Shown: positions 18,084-27,856 of the stretch, piece by piece | Layout: each line of letters opens with the position of its first letter | Position numbering within the stretch: the stretch's first letter is position 1 | NCBI RefSeq assembly: GCF_030704305.1 | Contig: NZ_CP131935.1 | Location: 4,650,001 to 4,714,000, forward strand | Length of the DNA stretch: 64,000 nucleotides | Source: Massilia sp. R2A-15 | GTDB lineage: Bacteria; Pseudomonadota; Gammaproteobacteria; Burkholderiales; Burkholderiaceae_D | Reading direction: 5' to 3' | Translations under genes and position numbers: made by a program | The notes under the pieces: generated by a model | Seen by the model: the letters and a program-made list of their open reading frames with translations, nothing else | The model's database searches: none | What the model was told of the DNA's origin: nothing

Positions 18084-18491
18084 ATGAGCATGATGGGCGA
18101 ATTCAAGCTGTTTGCGCTGAAGGGCAACGTGATGGACCTGGCGGTCGGCGTGATCATCGGCGCCGCCTTCGCCAAGATCGTCGATTCGCTGGTGGCCGAC
18201 ATCATCATGCCTCCGATCGGCAAGCTGTTCGGCGGGCTCGACTTCGCCAATTACTACATCCCGCTCAACAACCAGGCCTACGGGCTGGCCCTGGCGGAGG
18301 CGAAAAAAGGCGGCGCCGTCATCGCCTACGGCAACTTCCTGACCGTGTTGCTCAACTTCATCATCCTGGCCTTCGTGATCTTCCAGATGGTGCGCTTCAT
18401 CAATCGCCTGCAAAAGCCTGTGCCGGTGGCCGTAGTGGTGCCCGAAGACGTGGTGCTGCTGCGCGAGATCCGCGACTCGCTGAAGCGATAA
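18084..18491 (+). CDS. mscL: large-conductance mechanosensitive channel
   Basis: 135 residues. Pentameric emergency valve for osmotic downshock. The N-terminal helix [20 protein letters not shown] and first membrane helix match the family, a second helix lies near 75-100 ([17 protein letters not shown]), and the tail is the usual charged helix. AAGGAG lies 7 bases before the ATG at 18084; ATG codons at residues 3 and 4 are less well placed. The protease gene starts 13 bp later. Confidence 0.95.
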   Translation: MSMMGEFKLFALKGNVMDLAVGVIIGAAFAKIVDSLVADIIMPPIGKLFGGLDFANYYIPLNNQAYGLALAEAKKGGAVIAYGNFLTVLLNFIILAFVIFQMVRFINRLQKPVPVAVVVPEDVVLLREIRDSLKR

Positions 18492-18504
18492 ACCGGCCAC
18501 GGCC

Positions 18505-19653
18505 ATGCGACGCCTCTGGCTGCTGTTTGCGCAAACCGTCACGGTAGCCCTGGCGTTGTACGTGGTGGTGCATGCCATGCGTCCGGACTGGCTGGACCGG
18601 CCCGCGCCGCGGCTCGTAGGCGGCACCGCGGCCAGCCCGGCCGCGGTGCTGCAGGCGCCGCCGCAGCCGGTCGCCGGCAGCTATCGCGAGGCCGCAGGGC
18701 GCGCCATGCCGGCGGTCGTGAACATCCTCACCAGCAAGGCGCTGCGGCAAAACCATCCGCTGCTGCGCGACCCGTTCTTCCGCAAATTCTTCGGCGACCG
18801 CTTGCCGCGCGAGGAGCAGCTCTCCAGCCTCGGTTCGGGCGTCATCGTCAGCCCGGACGGCTACATCCTGACCAACAACCACGTGGTCGAGGCGGCCGAC
18901 GAGATCGAAGTGGTGCTGGCCGACGGCCGCAAGGCGCCGGCCAAGGTGGTCGGCACCGATCCCGAGACCGACCTGGCGGTGATCCGCATCGCCGCGAAAA
19001 ACCTGCCGGTGATCGTGCTCGGCCGCGCCGACCAGGCGCGCGTGGGCGACGTCGTGCTGGCGATCGGCAATCCCTTCGGCGTCGGCCAGACCGTCACCAT
19101 GGGCATCATCTCCGCCGTCGGGCGCAACAACCTGCACATCAACCAGTTCGAGAATTTCATCCAGACCGACGCGGCGATCAACTTCGGCAACTCGGGCGGC
19201 GCGCTGGTCGATACCAGCGGCAACCTGATCGGCATTAACGCGGCGATCTATTCGCAGACCGGCGGCTCGGTCGGCATCGGCTTCGCCATTCCCGTGACCA
19301 CCGCCAAGTCGGTGATGGAAGCGATCATCAAGTCCGGCCAGGTGGTGCGCGGCTGGATCGGCATCGAAACCCAGGACATCACGCCCGAACTGGCCGACAG
19401 CTTCGGGCTGTCGCGCGAGTCCGGCGCCATCATCGCCGGCGTGGTGCGCGACGGGCCGGCCGACCGCGCCGGCATCAAGCCGGGCGACATCCTGCTCGCG
19501 GTGCAGGGCAAGGCGGTGGCCAACACCAGCGAGATGCTGGTCCTGATCGCGCAACTGCCGCCAGGGCAGAAAGCAAAAATGACGGTCATTCGCAAGGACC
19601 GCCAGTCCACGCTCGACGTGATGGTCGGCAAGCGTCCGCGCGCAGTCGAGTAA
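18505..19653 (+). CDS. membrane-anchored DegS/HtrA-type serine protease
   Basis: 382 residues. An N-terminal anchor (about 5-25) puts the protease in the periplasm. The catalytic triad is visible as H in TNNHVV, D in ETDLAVI and S in GNSGGAL. A single PDZ domain covers about 275-375 (GPADRAGIKPGDIL). One PDZ plus an anchor is the DegS layout, which senses misfolded outer-membrane proteins and cuts RseA to release sigmaE. The position after mscL suggests co-transcription. Whether the target is RseA cannot be seen here. Confidence 0.9.
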   Translation: MRRLWLLFAQTVTVALALYVVVHAMRPDWLDRPAPRLVGGTAASPAAVLQAPPQPVAGSYREAAGRAMPAVVNILTSKALRQNHPLLRDPFFRKFFGDRLPREEQLSSLGSGVIVSPDGYILTNNHVVEAADEIEVVLADGRKAPAKVVGTDPETDLAVIRIAAKNLPVIVLGRADQARVGDVVLAIGNPFGVGQTVTMGIISAVGRNNLHINQFENFIQTDAAINFGNSGGALVDTSGNLIGINAAIYSQTGGSVGIGFAIPVTTAKSVMEAIIKSGQVVRGWIGIETQDITPELADSFGLSRESGAIIAGVVRDGPADRAGIKPGDILLAVQGKAVANTSEMLVLIAQLPPGQKAKMTVIRKDRQSTLDVMVGKRPRAVE

Positions 19654-19689
19654 ACTAGCGCGCATCCTTATCCTTTTGGAAGTGGCACT

Positions 19690-20388
19690 ATGCATTTGCG
19701 CGACCTGACGCAGTTCCTGACCGAGTTAAAAGAAAATAACAACCGTCCCTGGTTCATCATGAACAAACCGCGCTACGACATCCTGCGCGAAGAGTTCCTC
19801 GAAGTCGTCACCCAGCTGATCGCCGAGCTGTCCAAATTCGACAAGCAGATCGCGGCCTGCAACCCGAAGAAAGCGATGTTCCGCATCAACCGCGACATCC
19901 GTTTCGCCAACGACAAGAGCCCGTACAAGACGCGCTTTTCGGCGGGCTTCGCGCCGAACGACAAGCGGCGCCCGAGCGCGGGGGCGGGGCCGACCTACTA
20001 TTTCCACATCGAAGGCGACGGCACGCTCGGTTTCGGCGTGGGCGAATACATCCCGCCGGCGCCGCGCCTGAAAGCGATTCGCCAGCACATCGTCAACGAT
20101 GCGACAGGCTTTGCGAAAGTGTTGAAAAATAAAGCCCTGCGCGCGACCTTCGACGGATTTGATATCGATGGCGGCGCGCTGCAGCGCCCGCCGAAAGGGT
20201 TCGACCCGGAGCACCAGCACATCGAGTATCTGAAGATGAAAAGTATCTTTGTCTGGACCGAGGTCAAGCTGCCGCTGAATGCGCCGGACAAGCTGGTGCC
20301 GCTGCTGGCGAGCGGGTTCAAGGACGCGTTCGCGCTGGTCACCTGGCTGCGCGGCGTGAAGGAAAATGTGGACGAGGCAGACGCTTAA
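19690..20388 (+). CDS. DUF2461 / TIGR02453 family protein
   Basis: 232 residues. The opening RDLTQFLTELKENNNRPWF, then KYPYKTRFSAGF-like NDKSPYKTRFSAGF and the conserved YYFHIEGDG phrase place it in this widespread family of unknown function. No signal peptide or membrane segment. GGAAGTGG precedes the ATG. The cupin gene follows after 15 bp. Confidence 0.85.
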   Translation: MHLRDLTQFLTELKENNNRPWFIMNKPRYDILREEFLEVVTQLIAELSKFDKQIAACNPKKAMFRINRDIRFANDKSPYKTRFSAGFAPNDKRRPSAGAGPTYYFHIEGDGTLGFGVGEYIPPAPRLKAIRQHIVNDATGFAKVLKNKALRATFDGFDIDGGALQRPPKGFDPEHQHIEYLKMKSIFVWTEVKLPLNAPDKLVPLLASGFKDAFALVTWLRGVKENVDEADA

Positions 20389-20403
20389 ACGGGAATCATC
20401 ACC

Positions 20404-20754
20404 ATGGCATTACAACACGCAGCATCGGGAGACAAGATTGCGCTGGCGCGCGACGACGCCGACATCGCTTTTTTCACGTCGGTGGCGCTGGCCAAGACGC
20501 CGCATATGGAACTGATCCGGCTGGTCCTGCCGAAGGAGCGGCCGATGCCGCTGCACAAGGTCGACGGCGAAGTCACCCTGCAATGCCTGGAAGGGCAGAT
20601 CGAGGTCGATGCGCACGGCAAGACGGTGGCGCTGGCGCCGGGCGAAATGCTGTACCTGGCCGGCGGCGTGCCGCATTCGGTGCGCGCGGTGGAAGACGCG
20701 GTGGCCCTGATGACGATTTTGCTGGTGCACCAGCACGAGCCAGCGGTCGCCTAA
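20404..20754 (+). CDS. small cupin-domain protein
   Basis: 116 residues forming one cupin barrel: PMPLHKVDGEVTLQCLEGQIEV (first motif, with only one His) and APGEMLYLAGGVPHSVRAVED (second motif, with His). Probably binds a metal or small ligand. The reaction is unknown. It ends 8 bp before an inverted pair of the dispersed palindrome. Confidence 0.8.
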   Translation: MALQHAASGDKIALARDDADIAFFTSVALAKTPHMELIRLVLPKERPMPLHKVDGEVTLQCLEGQIEVDAHGKTVALAPGEMLYLAGGVPHSVRAVEDAVALMTILLVHQHEPAVA

Positions 20755-20761
20755 GAAAAAT

Positions 20762-20788
20762 GGGGTCAGGTCCGCAGGACCAGACCCC
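20762..20788. repeat. 27-nt dispersed palindrome, copy 1
   Basis: Left arm GGGGTCAGGTCC, loop GCA, right arm GGACCAGACCCC: a 12-bp stem with one A-A mismatch. Preceded by AAAAAT. Paired head-to-head with copy 2, it separates the convergent cupin and gpsA genes. Confidence 0.95.
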
Positions 20789-20805
20789 GGCGTCCCGTTG
20801 CAGCT

Positions 20806-20832
20806 GGGGTCTGGTCCTGCGGACCTGATCCC
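20806..20832. repeat. 27-nt dispersed palindrome, copy 2 (opposite orientation)
   Basis: Reads GGGGTCTGGTCC, TGC, GGACCTGATCCC, then ATTTT. One substitution in the last arm. The pair with copy 1 could form one large hairpin or two small ones and probably ends transcription from both sides. Confidence 0.93.
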
Positions 20833-20840
20833 ATTTTGAT

Positions 20841-21863
20841 TCAGGCCGATTCGCCGCGCGGATCGCGCGCCAGCAGCCGCACCACGCTCGCCTTGGCATC
20901 GGCGCCGTCGAACAGCACTTCCGCCACCGCATTGGTGATCGGCATATCCACGCCCAGCTTCGCCGCCAGTTCGCGCACCGCGCGCGCGCACGGCACGCCT
21001 TCGGCCACGTGCCCCAGTTCGGCCACCACCTGGTCGAGCTTCTTGCCCTGGGCCAGTTCCAGCCCGACGCGCCGGTTGCGCGACAGGTCGCCGGTGCAGG
21101 TGAGGATCAGGTCGCCCATCCCGGTCAGGCCCATGAAGGTGTTCAGGTTGCCGCCCAGCGCGGCGCCCAGCCGGGTAATTTCGGCCAGCCCGCGCGTAAT
21201 CAGCGCGGCGCGCGCGTTCAGGCCCAGCCCCAGGCCGTCGGCCACGCCGGTGGCGATCGCCAGCACGTTCTTGACCGCGCCGCCCACTTCGACGCCGACC
21301 AGGTCGTCGCTCGAATAGACCCGCAGGTTGCCGCCGTGGACCAGCTTGACGACGCGCTCGCACAGCGCCTTCGAGTCCGACGCCACCGTCAGCGCGCACG
21401 GCAAGCCGCGCGCCACTTCCTGCGCGAACGACGGGCCCGACAGCGCGGCGCCCGGCACCGACTCGCCCAACACCTCGCGCACTACCTGGTGCGGCAGCAG
21501 GCCGCTGCCGTATTCGAAGCCCTTGCACAGCCAGACCACGTTCGGAATCGCGCGCGATTTCAGTTGCCCCAGCAAGGGGCGCAATCCCGCCACCGGGCAG
21601 GCCGCGATCAGCAATGGTTCGTCGCCGTCGAGATGGGCCAGCGCGGCGTCGAAGTCACCGCTGACGCTCAAGGCCGGCGGCAGCGCGAAGCCGGGCAGGT
21701 AATGGGTGTTTTCGCGCGCGGCGGCCATATCCTGCATCGCGGCCGCGTCGCGGCCCCACAGCAGCACGTCGTGGCGCGCGGCGAGCGCGATGGCGACCGC
21801 TGTGCCCCAGGCGCCGGCGCCCAGCACGGTGATCTTTCCGCGTGTGGAATTAGTTGTATTCAT
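20841..21863 (-). CDS. gpsA: NAD(P)H-dependent glycerol-3-phosphate dehydrogenase
   Basis: 340 residues. Makes sn-glycerol-3-phosphate from dihydroxyacetone phosphate for phospholipids. The nucleotide-binding [14 protein letters not shown] is at the N-terminus; [23 protein letters not shown] contains the catalytic Lys of the family. The C-terminus has the [18 protein letters not shown] signature. About 130 bp downstream of secB on the same strand, a common betaproteobacterial neighbourhood. Confidence 0.95.
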   Translation of the reverse strand: MNTTNSTRGKITVLGAGAWGTAVAIALAARHDVLLWGRDAAAMQDMAAARENTHYLPGFALPPALSVSGDFDAALAHLDGDEPLLIAACPVAGLRPLLGQLKSRAIPNVVWLCKGFEYGSGLLPHQVVREVLGESVPGAALSGPSFAQEVARGLPCALTVASDSKALCERVVKLVHGGNLRVYSSDDLVGVEVGGAVKNVLAIATGVADGLGLGLNARAALITRGLAEITRLGAALGGNLNTFMGLTGMGDLILTCTGDLSRNRRVGLELAQGKKLDQVVAELGHVAEGVPCARAVRELAAKLGVDMPITNAVAEVLFDGADAKASVVRLLARDPRGESA

Positions 21864-21991
21864 TGCTCAGATGCCCCAGACGCGCAGGCGCAACAAGGAG
21901 AAAGGTGCATCGCGGATCCCTGGTCTGGAAGTGACACGGGACAGGCCAATGGGCCCGTCCCGCGGTTGTTGCTGCGTCTACCTACTGGTGC

Positions 21992-22465
21992 TTAGTTGAC
22001 GGCGTCGGTCGCTGGCGCTGCGGCGGCCGCTTCAGCCATCGCCTGGCGACGCTGCTGGTAGAACACTTCGAAGTTGATCTCGGCCAGGTGCACTGGCGGG
22101 AAGCCGGCACGGGTGATCACGTCGGCGATGTTGCCGCGCAGGTAAGGATAAACGATGTTCGGGCAACCGATGCCCAGCAGCGGATCCATCTGGTCGGCAG
22201 GGATGTTGCGCGCTTCGAAGATGCCGGCCTGCTTGCCTTCAACCAGGAAAGCGACCTTGTCCTTGACCTTGGCGGTCACGGTGATCGTCACGGTCGACTC
22301 GTAGATGCCGTCGGCGATGGCTTCCGCGCCCACGTCGAGCGATACTTCGATGGTCGGCGCTTCCTGCTCGAGGAAGATGGCCGGGGAATTCGGCTGCTCC
22401 AGCGACATGTCTTTCAGGTAGACGCGTTGGATTTGGAATACAGGTTGCAGGTTTTCGTCAGACAT
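21992..22465 (-). CDS. secB: protein-export chaperone SecB
   Basis: 157 residues from ATG 22465 ([16 protein letters not shown]). Tetrameric cytoplasmic chaperone that keeps preproteins unfolded and passes them to SecA. The [27 protein letters not shown] region is the family signature. A 16-codon upstream extension lacks family similarity. grxC lies about 130 bp upstream on the same strand. Confidence 0.95.
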   Translation of the reverse strand: MSDENLQPVFQIQRVYLKDMSLEQPNSPAIFLEQEAPTIEVSLDVGAEAIADGIYESTVTITVTAKVKDKVAFLVEGKQAGIFEARNIPADQMDPLLGIGCPNIVYPYLRGNIADVITRAGFPPVHLAEINFEVFYQQRRQAMAEAAAAAPATDAVN

Positions 22466-22596
22466 GGAACGCTTTCGTTGTAAGAAATGAAGAACGGCAA
22501 GGCGCCGTTCCATATGGGCTTGTGATCAAACGCGGGGCAATTGTATCAAAACCAATCTGCTTGCAATAGCCTTACGATCACCCCCGTTAAATCCGG

Positions 22597-22866
22597 TCAA
22601 GCCCCATTTAACAAGGGATCGAGTCGTCCGGCCTGATCGAGCGCATACAAGTCGTCGAAACCGCCCACGTGGGTGGCGCCGACATAGATTTGCGGCACGG
22701 TGCGGCGGCCGGTCTTTTGCATCATCACGACGCGCTGCTCGGGATCGAGGTCGACCCGGATGCGCTCGATGTCGGTGACGCCCTTCGCTTCGAGCAGGCG
22801 CTCGGCGCGCACGCAGTAAGGGCAGGCGGCGGTGTGGTACAGCACTACATGGGCATGGTTTGCCAT
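22597..22866 (-). CDS. grxC: glutaredoxin 3
   Basis: 89 residues, one thioredoxin-fold domain with the dithiol motif CPYC near residues 16-19 and the TVPQIYVG cis-proline loop followed by HVGGFDDL. Glutathione-dependent disulfide reductase. It starts 18 bp after the rhodanese gene ends, and secB follows, giving a rhodanese-grxC-secB cluster. Confidence 0.94.
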   Translation of the reverse strand: MANHAHVVLYHTAACPYCVRAERLLEAKGVTDIERIRVDLDPEQRVVMMQKTGRRTVPQIYVGATHVGGFDDLYALDQAGRLDPLLNGA

Positions 22867-22884
22867 CGTTCGACTCCTTGTTCT

Positions 22885-23286
22885 TTATTTCGCGATCGGC
22901 AGGCCGGCGGCTTGCCACGCTGCGACACCGCCCTCGAGGGCGACGACGTCGGAAAATCCGGCCGCGGCAAGTTGCCGGACCGCCTTGTCGGCGCGCGCGC
23001 CGGTCTGGCACACGACGACCACGGAACGCGACTTCGATTTCTCCAGTTCGCCGATCCGCGACGACAAGTCTGCCAGCGGAATGTTTTTCGCGTCGCGCAA
23101 ATGCCCCGCAGCAAATTCTTCCGCGCTGCGCACGTCGACGATGGCGCCCTTGCCGCGGTTGATGATCTGGGTCACCTGCAGCGGGGTGGCGCGCTTGCCG
23201 CGCGGCATGAAGGCCGGCAGCAGCAGGTAGCCGCCCGACAGAATCACTACCGCGACGACGAAAATGTGGTCAATAATAAATTTCAC
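22885..23286 (-). CDS. membrane-anchored rhodanese-like protein
   Basis: 133 residues. A single membrane helix (about 6-24) is followed by a rhodanese domain with the active-site loop CQTGARADKA near residue 100. Probably handles sulfane sulfur near the membrane. It is the first gene of the run leading to grxC and secB, divergent from gpmA. Confidence 0.88.
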   Translation of the reverse strand: MKFIIDHIFVVAVVILSGGYLLLPAFMPRGKRATPLQVTQIINRGKGAIVDVRSAEEFAAGHLRDAKNIPLADLSSRIGELEKSKSRSVVVVCQTGARADKAVRQLAAAGFSDVVALEGGVAAWQAAGLPIAK

Positions 23287-23397
23287 AAAGGATCCAATGG
23301 GCTAAGTTAACTCGCGCATTATAAAATAGAAGCTTGAAGCGAATAAATCCGCCGCGTTTTTGCCCGCTGCGCCTGTTGACCCATCATTCAAGAGCTT

Positions 23398-24144
23398 ATG
23401 TACAAAATTGTATTCATGCGCCACGGCGAATCGACCTGGAACCTGGAAAACCGCTTTACCGGCTGGACCGACGTGGACCTGACCGCCAAGGGCGTGGCCG
23501 AAGCGAAGAGCGCCGGCAAGGTGCTCAAGGACGCCGGCTTCACCTTCGACCTGGCCTACACCTCGGTGCTGAAACGCGCCATCCGCACGCTGTGGCTGAC
23601 GATGGACGAAATGGACATGATGTGGCTGCCGGTGGTCAACGACTGGCGCCTGAACGAGCGCCACTACGGCGCCCTGCAGGGACTCGACAAGGGCGAGACC
23701 GCCGCCAAGTACGGCGACGCCCAGGTGCTGGTCTGGCGCCGCAGCTACGACACGCCGCCGCCGCCGCTCGAGGCGAACGATGAGCGCACCTCCTTCCACG
23801 ACCCGCGCTACGCCCAGTTGCCGAAGGAGGCGATCCCGCTGACCGAATGCCTGAAGGACACCGTGGCGCGCGTGATGCCGGCCTGGGAGGAATCGATCGC
23901 CCCGGCGATCCGCGCCGGCCGCCAGATCCTGATCTCGGCGCACGGCAACAGCCTGCGCGCGCTGATCAAGATGCTCGACAACATCAGCGATGAAGACATC
24001 GTCGGCCTGAACATCCCCAACGGCCAGCCGCTGGTGTACGAACTCGACGCCGACCTCAAGCCGATCCGCCACTACTACCTGGGCGACCAGGAAGCGATCG
24101 CCGCCGCCACCGCCGCGGTCGCGAACCAAGGGAAGGCCAGGTAA
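23398..24144 (+). CDS. gpmA: 2,3-bisphosphoglycerate-dependent phosphoglycerate mutase
   Basis: 248 residues. Interconverts 3- and 2-phosphoglycerate in glycolysis. The phosphohistidine motif [16 protein letters not shown] is at residues 7-22, RHYGALQGL and the second His in [10 protein letters not shown] follow. envC begins about 15 bp downstream. No clear Shine-Dalgarno beyond AAGAG. Confidence 0.95.
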   Translation: MYKIVFMRHGESTWNLENRFTGWTDVDLTAKGVAEAKSAGKVLKDAGFTFDLAYTSVLKRAIRTLWLTMDEMDMMWLPVVNDWRLNERHYGALQGLDKGETAAKYGDAQVLVWRRSYDTPPPPLEANDERTSFHDPRYAQLPKEAIPLTECLKDTVARVMPAWEESIAPAIRAGRQILISAHGNSLRALIKMLDNISDEDIVGLNIPNGQPLVYELDADLKPIRHYYLGDQEAIAAATAAVANQGKAR

Positions 24145-24158
24145 TTTTGCATCGAGCA

Positions 24159-25577
24159 ATGAGCAAGGGCGCCAGCAGGGCGCTGTGCTGCTTCGTTCTG
24201 GCGCTGGCAGTCGGCGGCGCGCAGGGCGCCGCCAGGCCGACCGAGCGCAGCAAGCAGAAGGCCGCGGCCGAAGCGAGCCGCGCCGGCATCCAGCAGAAGC
24301 TGCAGGCGCTGAAGAAGGACATCAGCCGCACCGAAAGCGAAAAGGAAAACGCCGCCGACACGCTGGCCGAGTCGGAAGAGGCGATCTCGGACGCCAACCG
24401 CGCGCTGCGCGAGCTGGCCGGCGAGCAGCAGGACACCAACGCGAAGCTGCGCCAGCTCGATGCCGAGCGTGAAAAACTGGCCGCCACCATCGACGCGCAG
24501 AAGCAGCAGCTGACCAGGCTGCTGCGCCAGCATTACGTGGCCGGCAACGAGGACCGCATCAAGCTGCTGCTGTCGGGCGACAATCCGAACCGCATCAACC
24601 GCGACTTGCAGCTGATGGCCTACCTGTCGCAGGCGCAGGCGCGCCTGCTCGCCTCCCTGCGCGGCAACCTGGCCGCGGTCGAGACCAACCGCGAACAGGC
24701 CCAGAACGCCAAGGACGAGCTGGAAGAGATCGCCGAAGAACAGACCCAGCAGAAAGCCGTGCTGGAAAAGGAGAAGGCCAAGCGCAAGGCGCTGCTGGGA
24801 TCGCTGTCGCAGCAACTGGCCGCCCAGCGCAAGGAAGCGGGCAACCTGGCGCGCGACGAGCAGCGCATGAGCGCGCTGGTCGACAACCTGTCGAAGCTGA
24901 TCCGCCAGCAGGCCGAAGCGGCTGCCGCCGAGCAGCGCCGCCTGGCCGCGGTCGCCGCCGCCAAGGCGAAAGCCGAGGCCGAAGCGAAGGCGCTGGCCGA
25001 CGCGCGCAGGAAAGCCGAGCGCGAGCGCCTGGCCAAAGAGCATCCGGGCACCAAACCCGTCTTCAAGCCCGATCCGATCGACGCCGACGAGCCGCCGAAG
25101 GTCGCGGCGAAGCCGGCAGAGGTCAAGCCGGATCCCGCCGCCGCGAAACCGGCCGACATCGCGCTGGCGCCCGCCGCGCCGGAGGGCGCCTTTGCCAGCC
25201 TGAAGGGCCAGATGCGCTCGCCGGTGGCCGGCAAGCTGGCGGCCCGCTTCGGCGCCAAGCGCGGCGAGGCGAGCTGGAAAGGCGTGTTCATCCAGGCCGC
25301 CGAAGGCGCCGACGTGCGCGCCGTGGCCGCCGGCCGCGTGGTGTTCGCCAAGTGGATGCGCGGCTTCGGCAACCTGATCATCGTCGACCATGGCAGCCAG
25401 TACTTGTCGATCTACGGCAACAACCAGGCGCTGCTGAAACGGGAAGGCGAAACCGTCAAGGGCGGCGACCCGATCGCCAGCGCCGGCAATACCGGCGGGC
25501 GCGAGGAATCAGGTCTATACTTTGAACTCAGGCACCTTGGCCAGGCGTTCGACCCGGCCGGCTGGATCAAATTCTAA
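24159..25577 (+). CDS. envC: EnvC-type murein hydrolase activator (degenerate M23/LytM)
   Basis: 472 residues from ATG 24159; a TTG at 24147 would add four. Signal peptide (about 5-25), long coiled coil (about 30-260), Pro/Ala/Lys linker, then a LytM domain (about 350-472). The metal ligands of active LytM enzymes are missing: no HxxxD at the start, and the final HxH is replaced by LYFELR. That matches EnvC, which activates amidases at the division site rather than cutting itself. The gpmA-envC-ctpA run is a common arrangement. Confidence 0.9.
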   Translation: MSKGASRALCCFVLALAVGGAQGAARPTERSKQKAAAEASRAGIQQKLQALKKDISRTESEKENAADTLAESEEAISDANRALRELAGEQQDTNAKLRQLDAEREKLAATIDAQKQQLTRLLRQHYVAGNEDRIKLLLSGDNPNRINRDLQLMAYLSQAQARLLASLRGNLAAVETNREQAQNAKDELEEIAEEQTQQKAVLEKEKAKRKALLGSLSQQLAAQRKEAGNLARDEQRMSALVDNLSKLIRQQAEAAAAEQRRLAAVAAAKAKAEAEAKALADARRKAERERLAKEHPGTKPVFKPDPIDADEPPKVAAKPAEVKPDPAAAKPADIALAPAAPEGAFASLKGQMRSPVAGKLAARFGAKRGEASWKGVFIQAAEGADVRAVAAGRVVFAKWMRGFGNLIIVDHGSQYLSIYGNNQALLKREGETVKGGDPIASAGNTGGREESGLYFELRHLGQAFDPAGWIKF

Positions 25578-25586
25578 GGCTAGCGC

Positions 25587-27104
25587 ATGAAGCAATTCAA
25601 TTTCCGCAAGACCCGCCAGGGCGCCCGCACCGCGGGCCTGGTCGCCGTCGGCATGGTGGCCGGCGTGGCGCTGTCGCTGCAGTTTCCCGCCGTCGCGCAA
25701 AAGACCGCCGGTGCGCCGCTGCCGCTCGACGAGCTGCGCCAGCTGGCCGACGTGTACGGCCTGATCAAGTCCGATTACGTCGAACCGGTCGAGGACAAGA
25801 AGCTGCTGTCCGAAGCGATCAGCGGCATGGTCGCCTCGCTCGACCCGCATTCGGTCTATCTCGACAAGAAGGCCTACCGCGAGATGCGCGAGACCATGCA
25901 GGGGCGCTTCGTCGGCCTGGGTATCGAGGTGTCCACCGAAGACGGCTACGTCAAGATCGTCTCGCCGATCGAGGATTCGCCGGCCTGGCGCGCCGGCATC
26001 CAGGCGGGCGACCTGATCACCCGTATCGACGCCACCCCGATCAAGGGCATGGCGCTGGACGAGGCGATCAAGAAAATGCGCGGCGCGCCGGGCAGCAAGG
26101 TGGTGCTGACCATCGCCCGCCGCGGCGAGGACAAGCCGCTGGTCGTGGCGCTGGTGCGCGAGGAAATCAAGGTGCACAGCGTCAAGGCGAAGATGATCGA
26201 GCCGGGTTACGCCTGGCTGCGCATCAGCCAGTTCCAGGAACTCACGCTCGACGAACTGGCGCAGAAGGCCAGCGCGCTGTACGCCCAGGACCCGAACATC
26301 AAGGGCCTGGTGCTGGACCTGCGCAACGACCCGGGTGGCCTGCTGCCCGGCGCCATCGGCGTCACCTCGGCCTTCCTGCCGAAAGAGCAGGTGGTGGTCT
26401 CGACCATCGGCCAGCTGCCCGATTCGAACCAGACCTTCTACGGCCGCAAGGAGTTCTACATCGGCCGCGCCAGCCGCGATCCGCTGGCCAAGTTGCCCGC
26501 TGGGCTCAAGACCGTGCCGATGGTCGTGCTGGTCAACACCGGCTCGGCGTCGGCCTCGGAAATCGTCGCCGGCGCGCTGCAGGACTACAAGCGCGCCATC
26601 ATCATGGGCAGCCAGACCTTCGGCAAGGGCTCGGTGCAGACGCTGCGCCAGATCAGCGCCGACACCGCCGTCAAGCTGACCACCGCGCGCTACTACACGC
26701 CGAAGGGCCGCTCGATCCAGGCCACCGGCATCGTGCCCGACATCCTGGTTGACGAGACCGCCGACGGCGACGGCGTCAACGCGCTGCGCGTGCGCGAGGC
26801 CGACCTCGAGCACCACCTCGGCATCGAGGGCGCCAAGGCGCCGGCCGCCGCCGCCAAGCGCGATGAGTTAGAGGAAGCGCGCCGCACCGCCGCGGCGCTG
26901 AAGGACCGCAAGCCGCTCGAATTCGGCGGCAAGGACGACTTCCAGCTGGCCCAGGCGATCAACCATTTCAAGGGCCTGCCGGTCAAGCTGGCGCAGGCGC
27001 CCGCGATGGAAGTGGCCGAGCCGGACGTCGCCCGTCCCGGCGCGCGCAATGTCGTGCCGCCGCAGGCGCCGCCGGAACTGAAGGCGAAGGCCGTCAAGCA
27101 GTGA
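25587..27104 (+). CDS. ctpA: carboxy-terminal processing peptidase (S41)
   Basis: 505 residues. Signal or anchor segment (about 15-35), PDZ domain (about 100-185, with DSPAWRAGIQAGDLI), and an S41 catalytic domain. The nucleophile Ser is in NTGSASASEIVAGAL and the general-base Lys in FGKGSVQT. Periplasmic processing protease; in related bacteria it trims or degrades cell-wall enzymes, and the neighbour envC fits that theme. Its stop overlaps the GTG start of the next gene. Confidence 0.93.
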   Translation: MKQFNFRKTRQGARTAGLVAVGMVAGVALSLQFPAVAQKTAGAPLPLDELRQLADVYGLIKSDYVEPVEDKKLLSEAISGMVASLDPHSVYLDKKAYREMRETMQGRFVGLGIEVSTEDGYVKIVSPIEDSPAWRAGIQAGDLITRIDATPIKGMALDEAIKKMRGAPGSKVVLTIARRGEDKPLVVALVREEIKVHSVKAKMIEPGYAWLRISQFQELTLDELAQKASALYAQDPNIKGLVLDLRNDPGGLLPGAIGVTSAFLPKEQVVVSTIGQLPDSNQTFYGRKEFYIGRASRDPLAKLPAGLKTVPMVVLVNTGSASASEIVAGALQDYKRAIIMGSQTFGKGSVQTLRQISADTAVKLTTARYYTPKGRSIQATGIVPDILVDETADGDGVNALRVREADLEHHLGIEGAKAPAAAAKRDELEEARRTAAALKDRKPLEFGGKDDFQLAQAINHFKGLPVKLAQAPAMEVAEPDVARPGARNVVPPQAPPELKAKAVKQ

Positions 27105-27850
27105 CCGACGACGAGCTGCTGCGCTACTCGCGCCACATCCTGCTCGACGACATCGGCATCGAGGGCCAGCAGCGCCTGCTGGCCGCCAGCGCGCTGGTGA
27201 TCGGCGCCGGCGGCCTCGGTTCGCCGGCCGCGATGTACCTGGCCGCCTCCGGTGTCGGCCGCATCGTGCTGGTCGACGACGACGAGGTCGACCTGACCAA
27301 CCTGCAGCGCCAGATCATGCATTCGACCGGCCGCATCGGCCAGCCCAAGGTCGTGTCGGGGCGCGAATCTTTGATGCAGATCAATCCCGGCGTCGAGGTC
27401 GTCGCGCTGCGCGAACGCGCGTCCGGCGAGCGCTTGGCCGAACTGGTGCGCGCCGCCTCGGTGGTGCTCGACTGCAGCGACAACTTCGCCACCCGCCACG
27501 ACGTCAACCGCGCCTGCGTTGCGGCGCGCGTGCCGCTGGTGTCGGGCGCGGCGATCCGCTTCGATGGCCAGGCCAGCGTGTTCGACGCGCGCAATCCACA
27601 GTGTCCGTGCTACGCCTGCCTGTTCCCCGAGGACGGCGGCTTCGAGGACGTCGCCTGCAGCAGCATGGGCGTGTTCGCCCCGCTGGTGGGCGTGATCGGC
27701 GCGATGCAGGCGGCCGAAGCGCTGAAACTCCTGCTCGGCATCGGCCCGGGCTTGGCGGGCCGCCTGCTGCTGCTCGACGGCCGCGCGATGGAGTGGACCA
27801 GCATCGGCATCGCCCGCAATCCCGACTGCCCCACCTGCGGCGCCCGCTAG
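27101..27850 (+). CDS. moeB: ThiF/MoeB-type adenylyltransferase
   Basis: 249 residues, GTG start overlapping ctpA by 4 bases. ATP-binding GAGGLGSPAAMYLAASG, the DDDEVDLTNLQRQ loop and the DCSDNF motif are those of E1-like enzymes that adenylate MoaD or ThiS. Two CxxC pairs (CPCYAC and CPTCG) bind structural zinc. Molybdopterin or thiamine sulfur transfer cannot be told apart without the partner gene; MoeB is slightly favoured. Confidence 0.88.
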   Translation: MTDDELLRYSRHILLDDIGIEGQQRLLAASALVIGAGGLGSPAAMYLAASGVGRIVLVDDDEVDLTNLQRQIMHSTGRIGQPKVVSGRESLMQINPGVEVVALRERASGERLAELVRAASVVLDCSDNFATRHDVNRACVAARVPLVSGAAIRFDGQASVFDARNPQCPCYACLFPEDGGFEDVACSSMGVFAPLVGVIGAMQAAEALKLLLGIGPGLAGRLLLLDGRAMEWTSIGIARNPDCPTCGAR

Positions 27851-27856
27851 CCCGCC

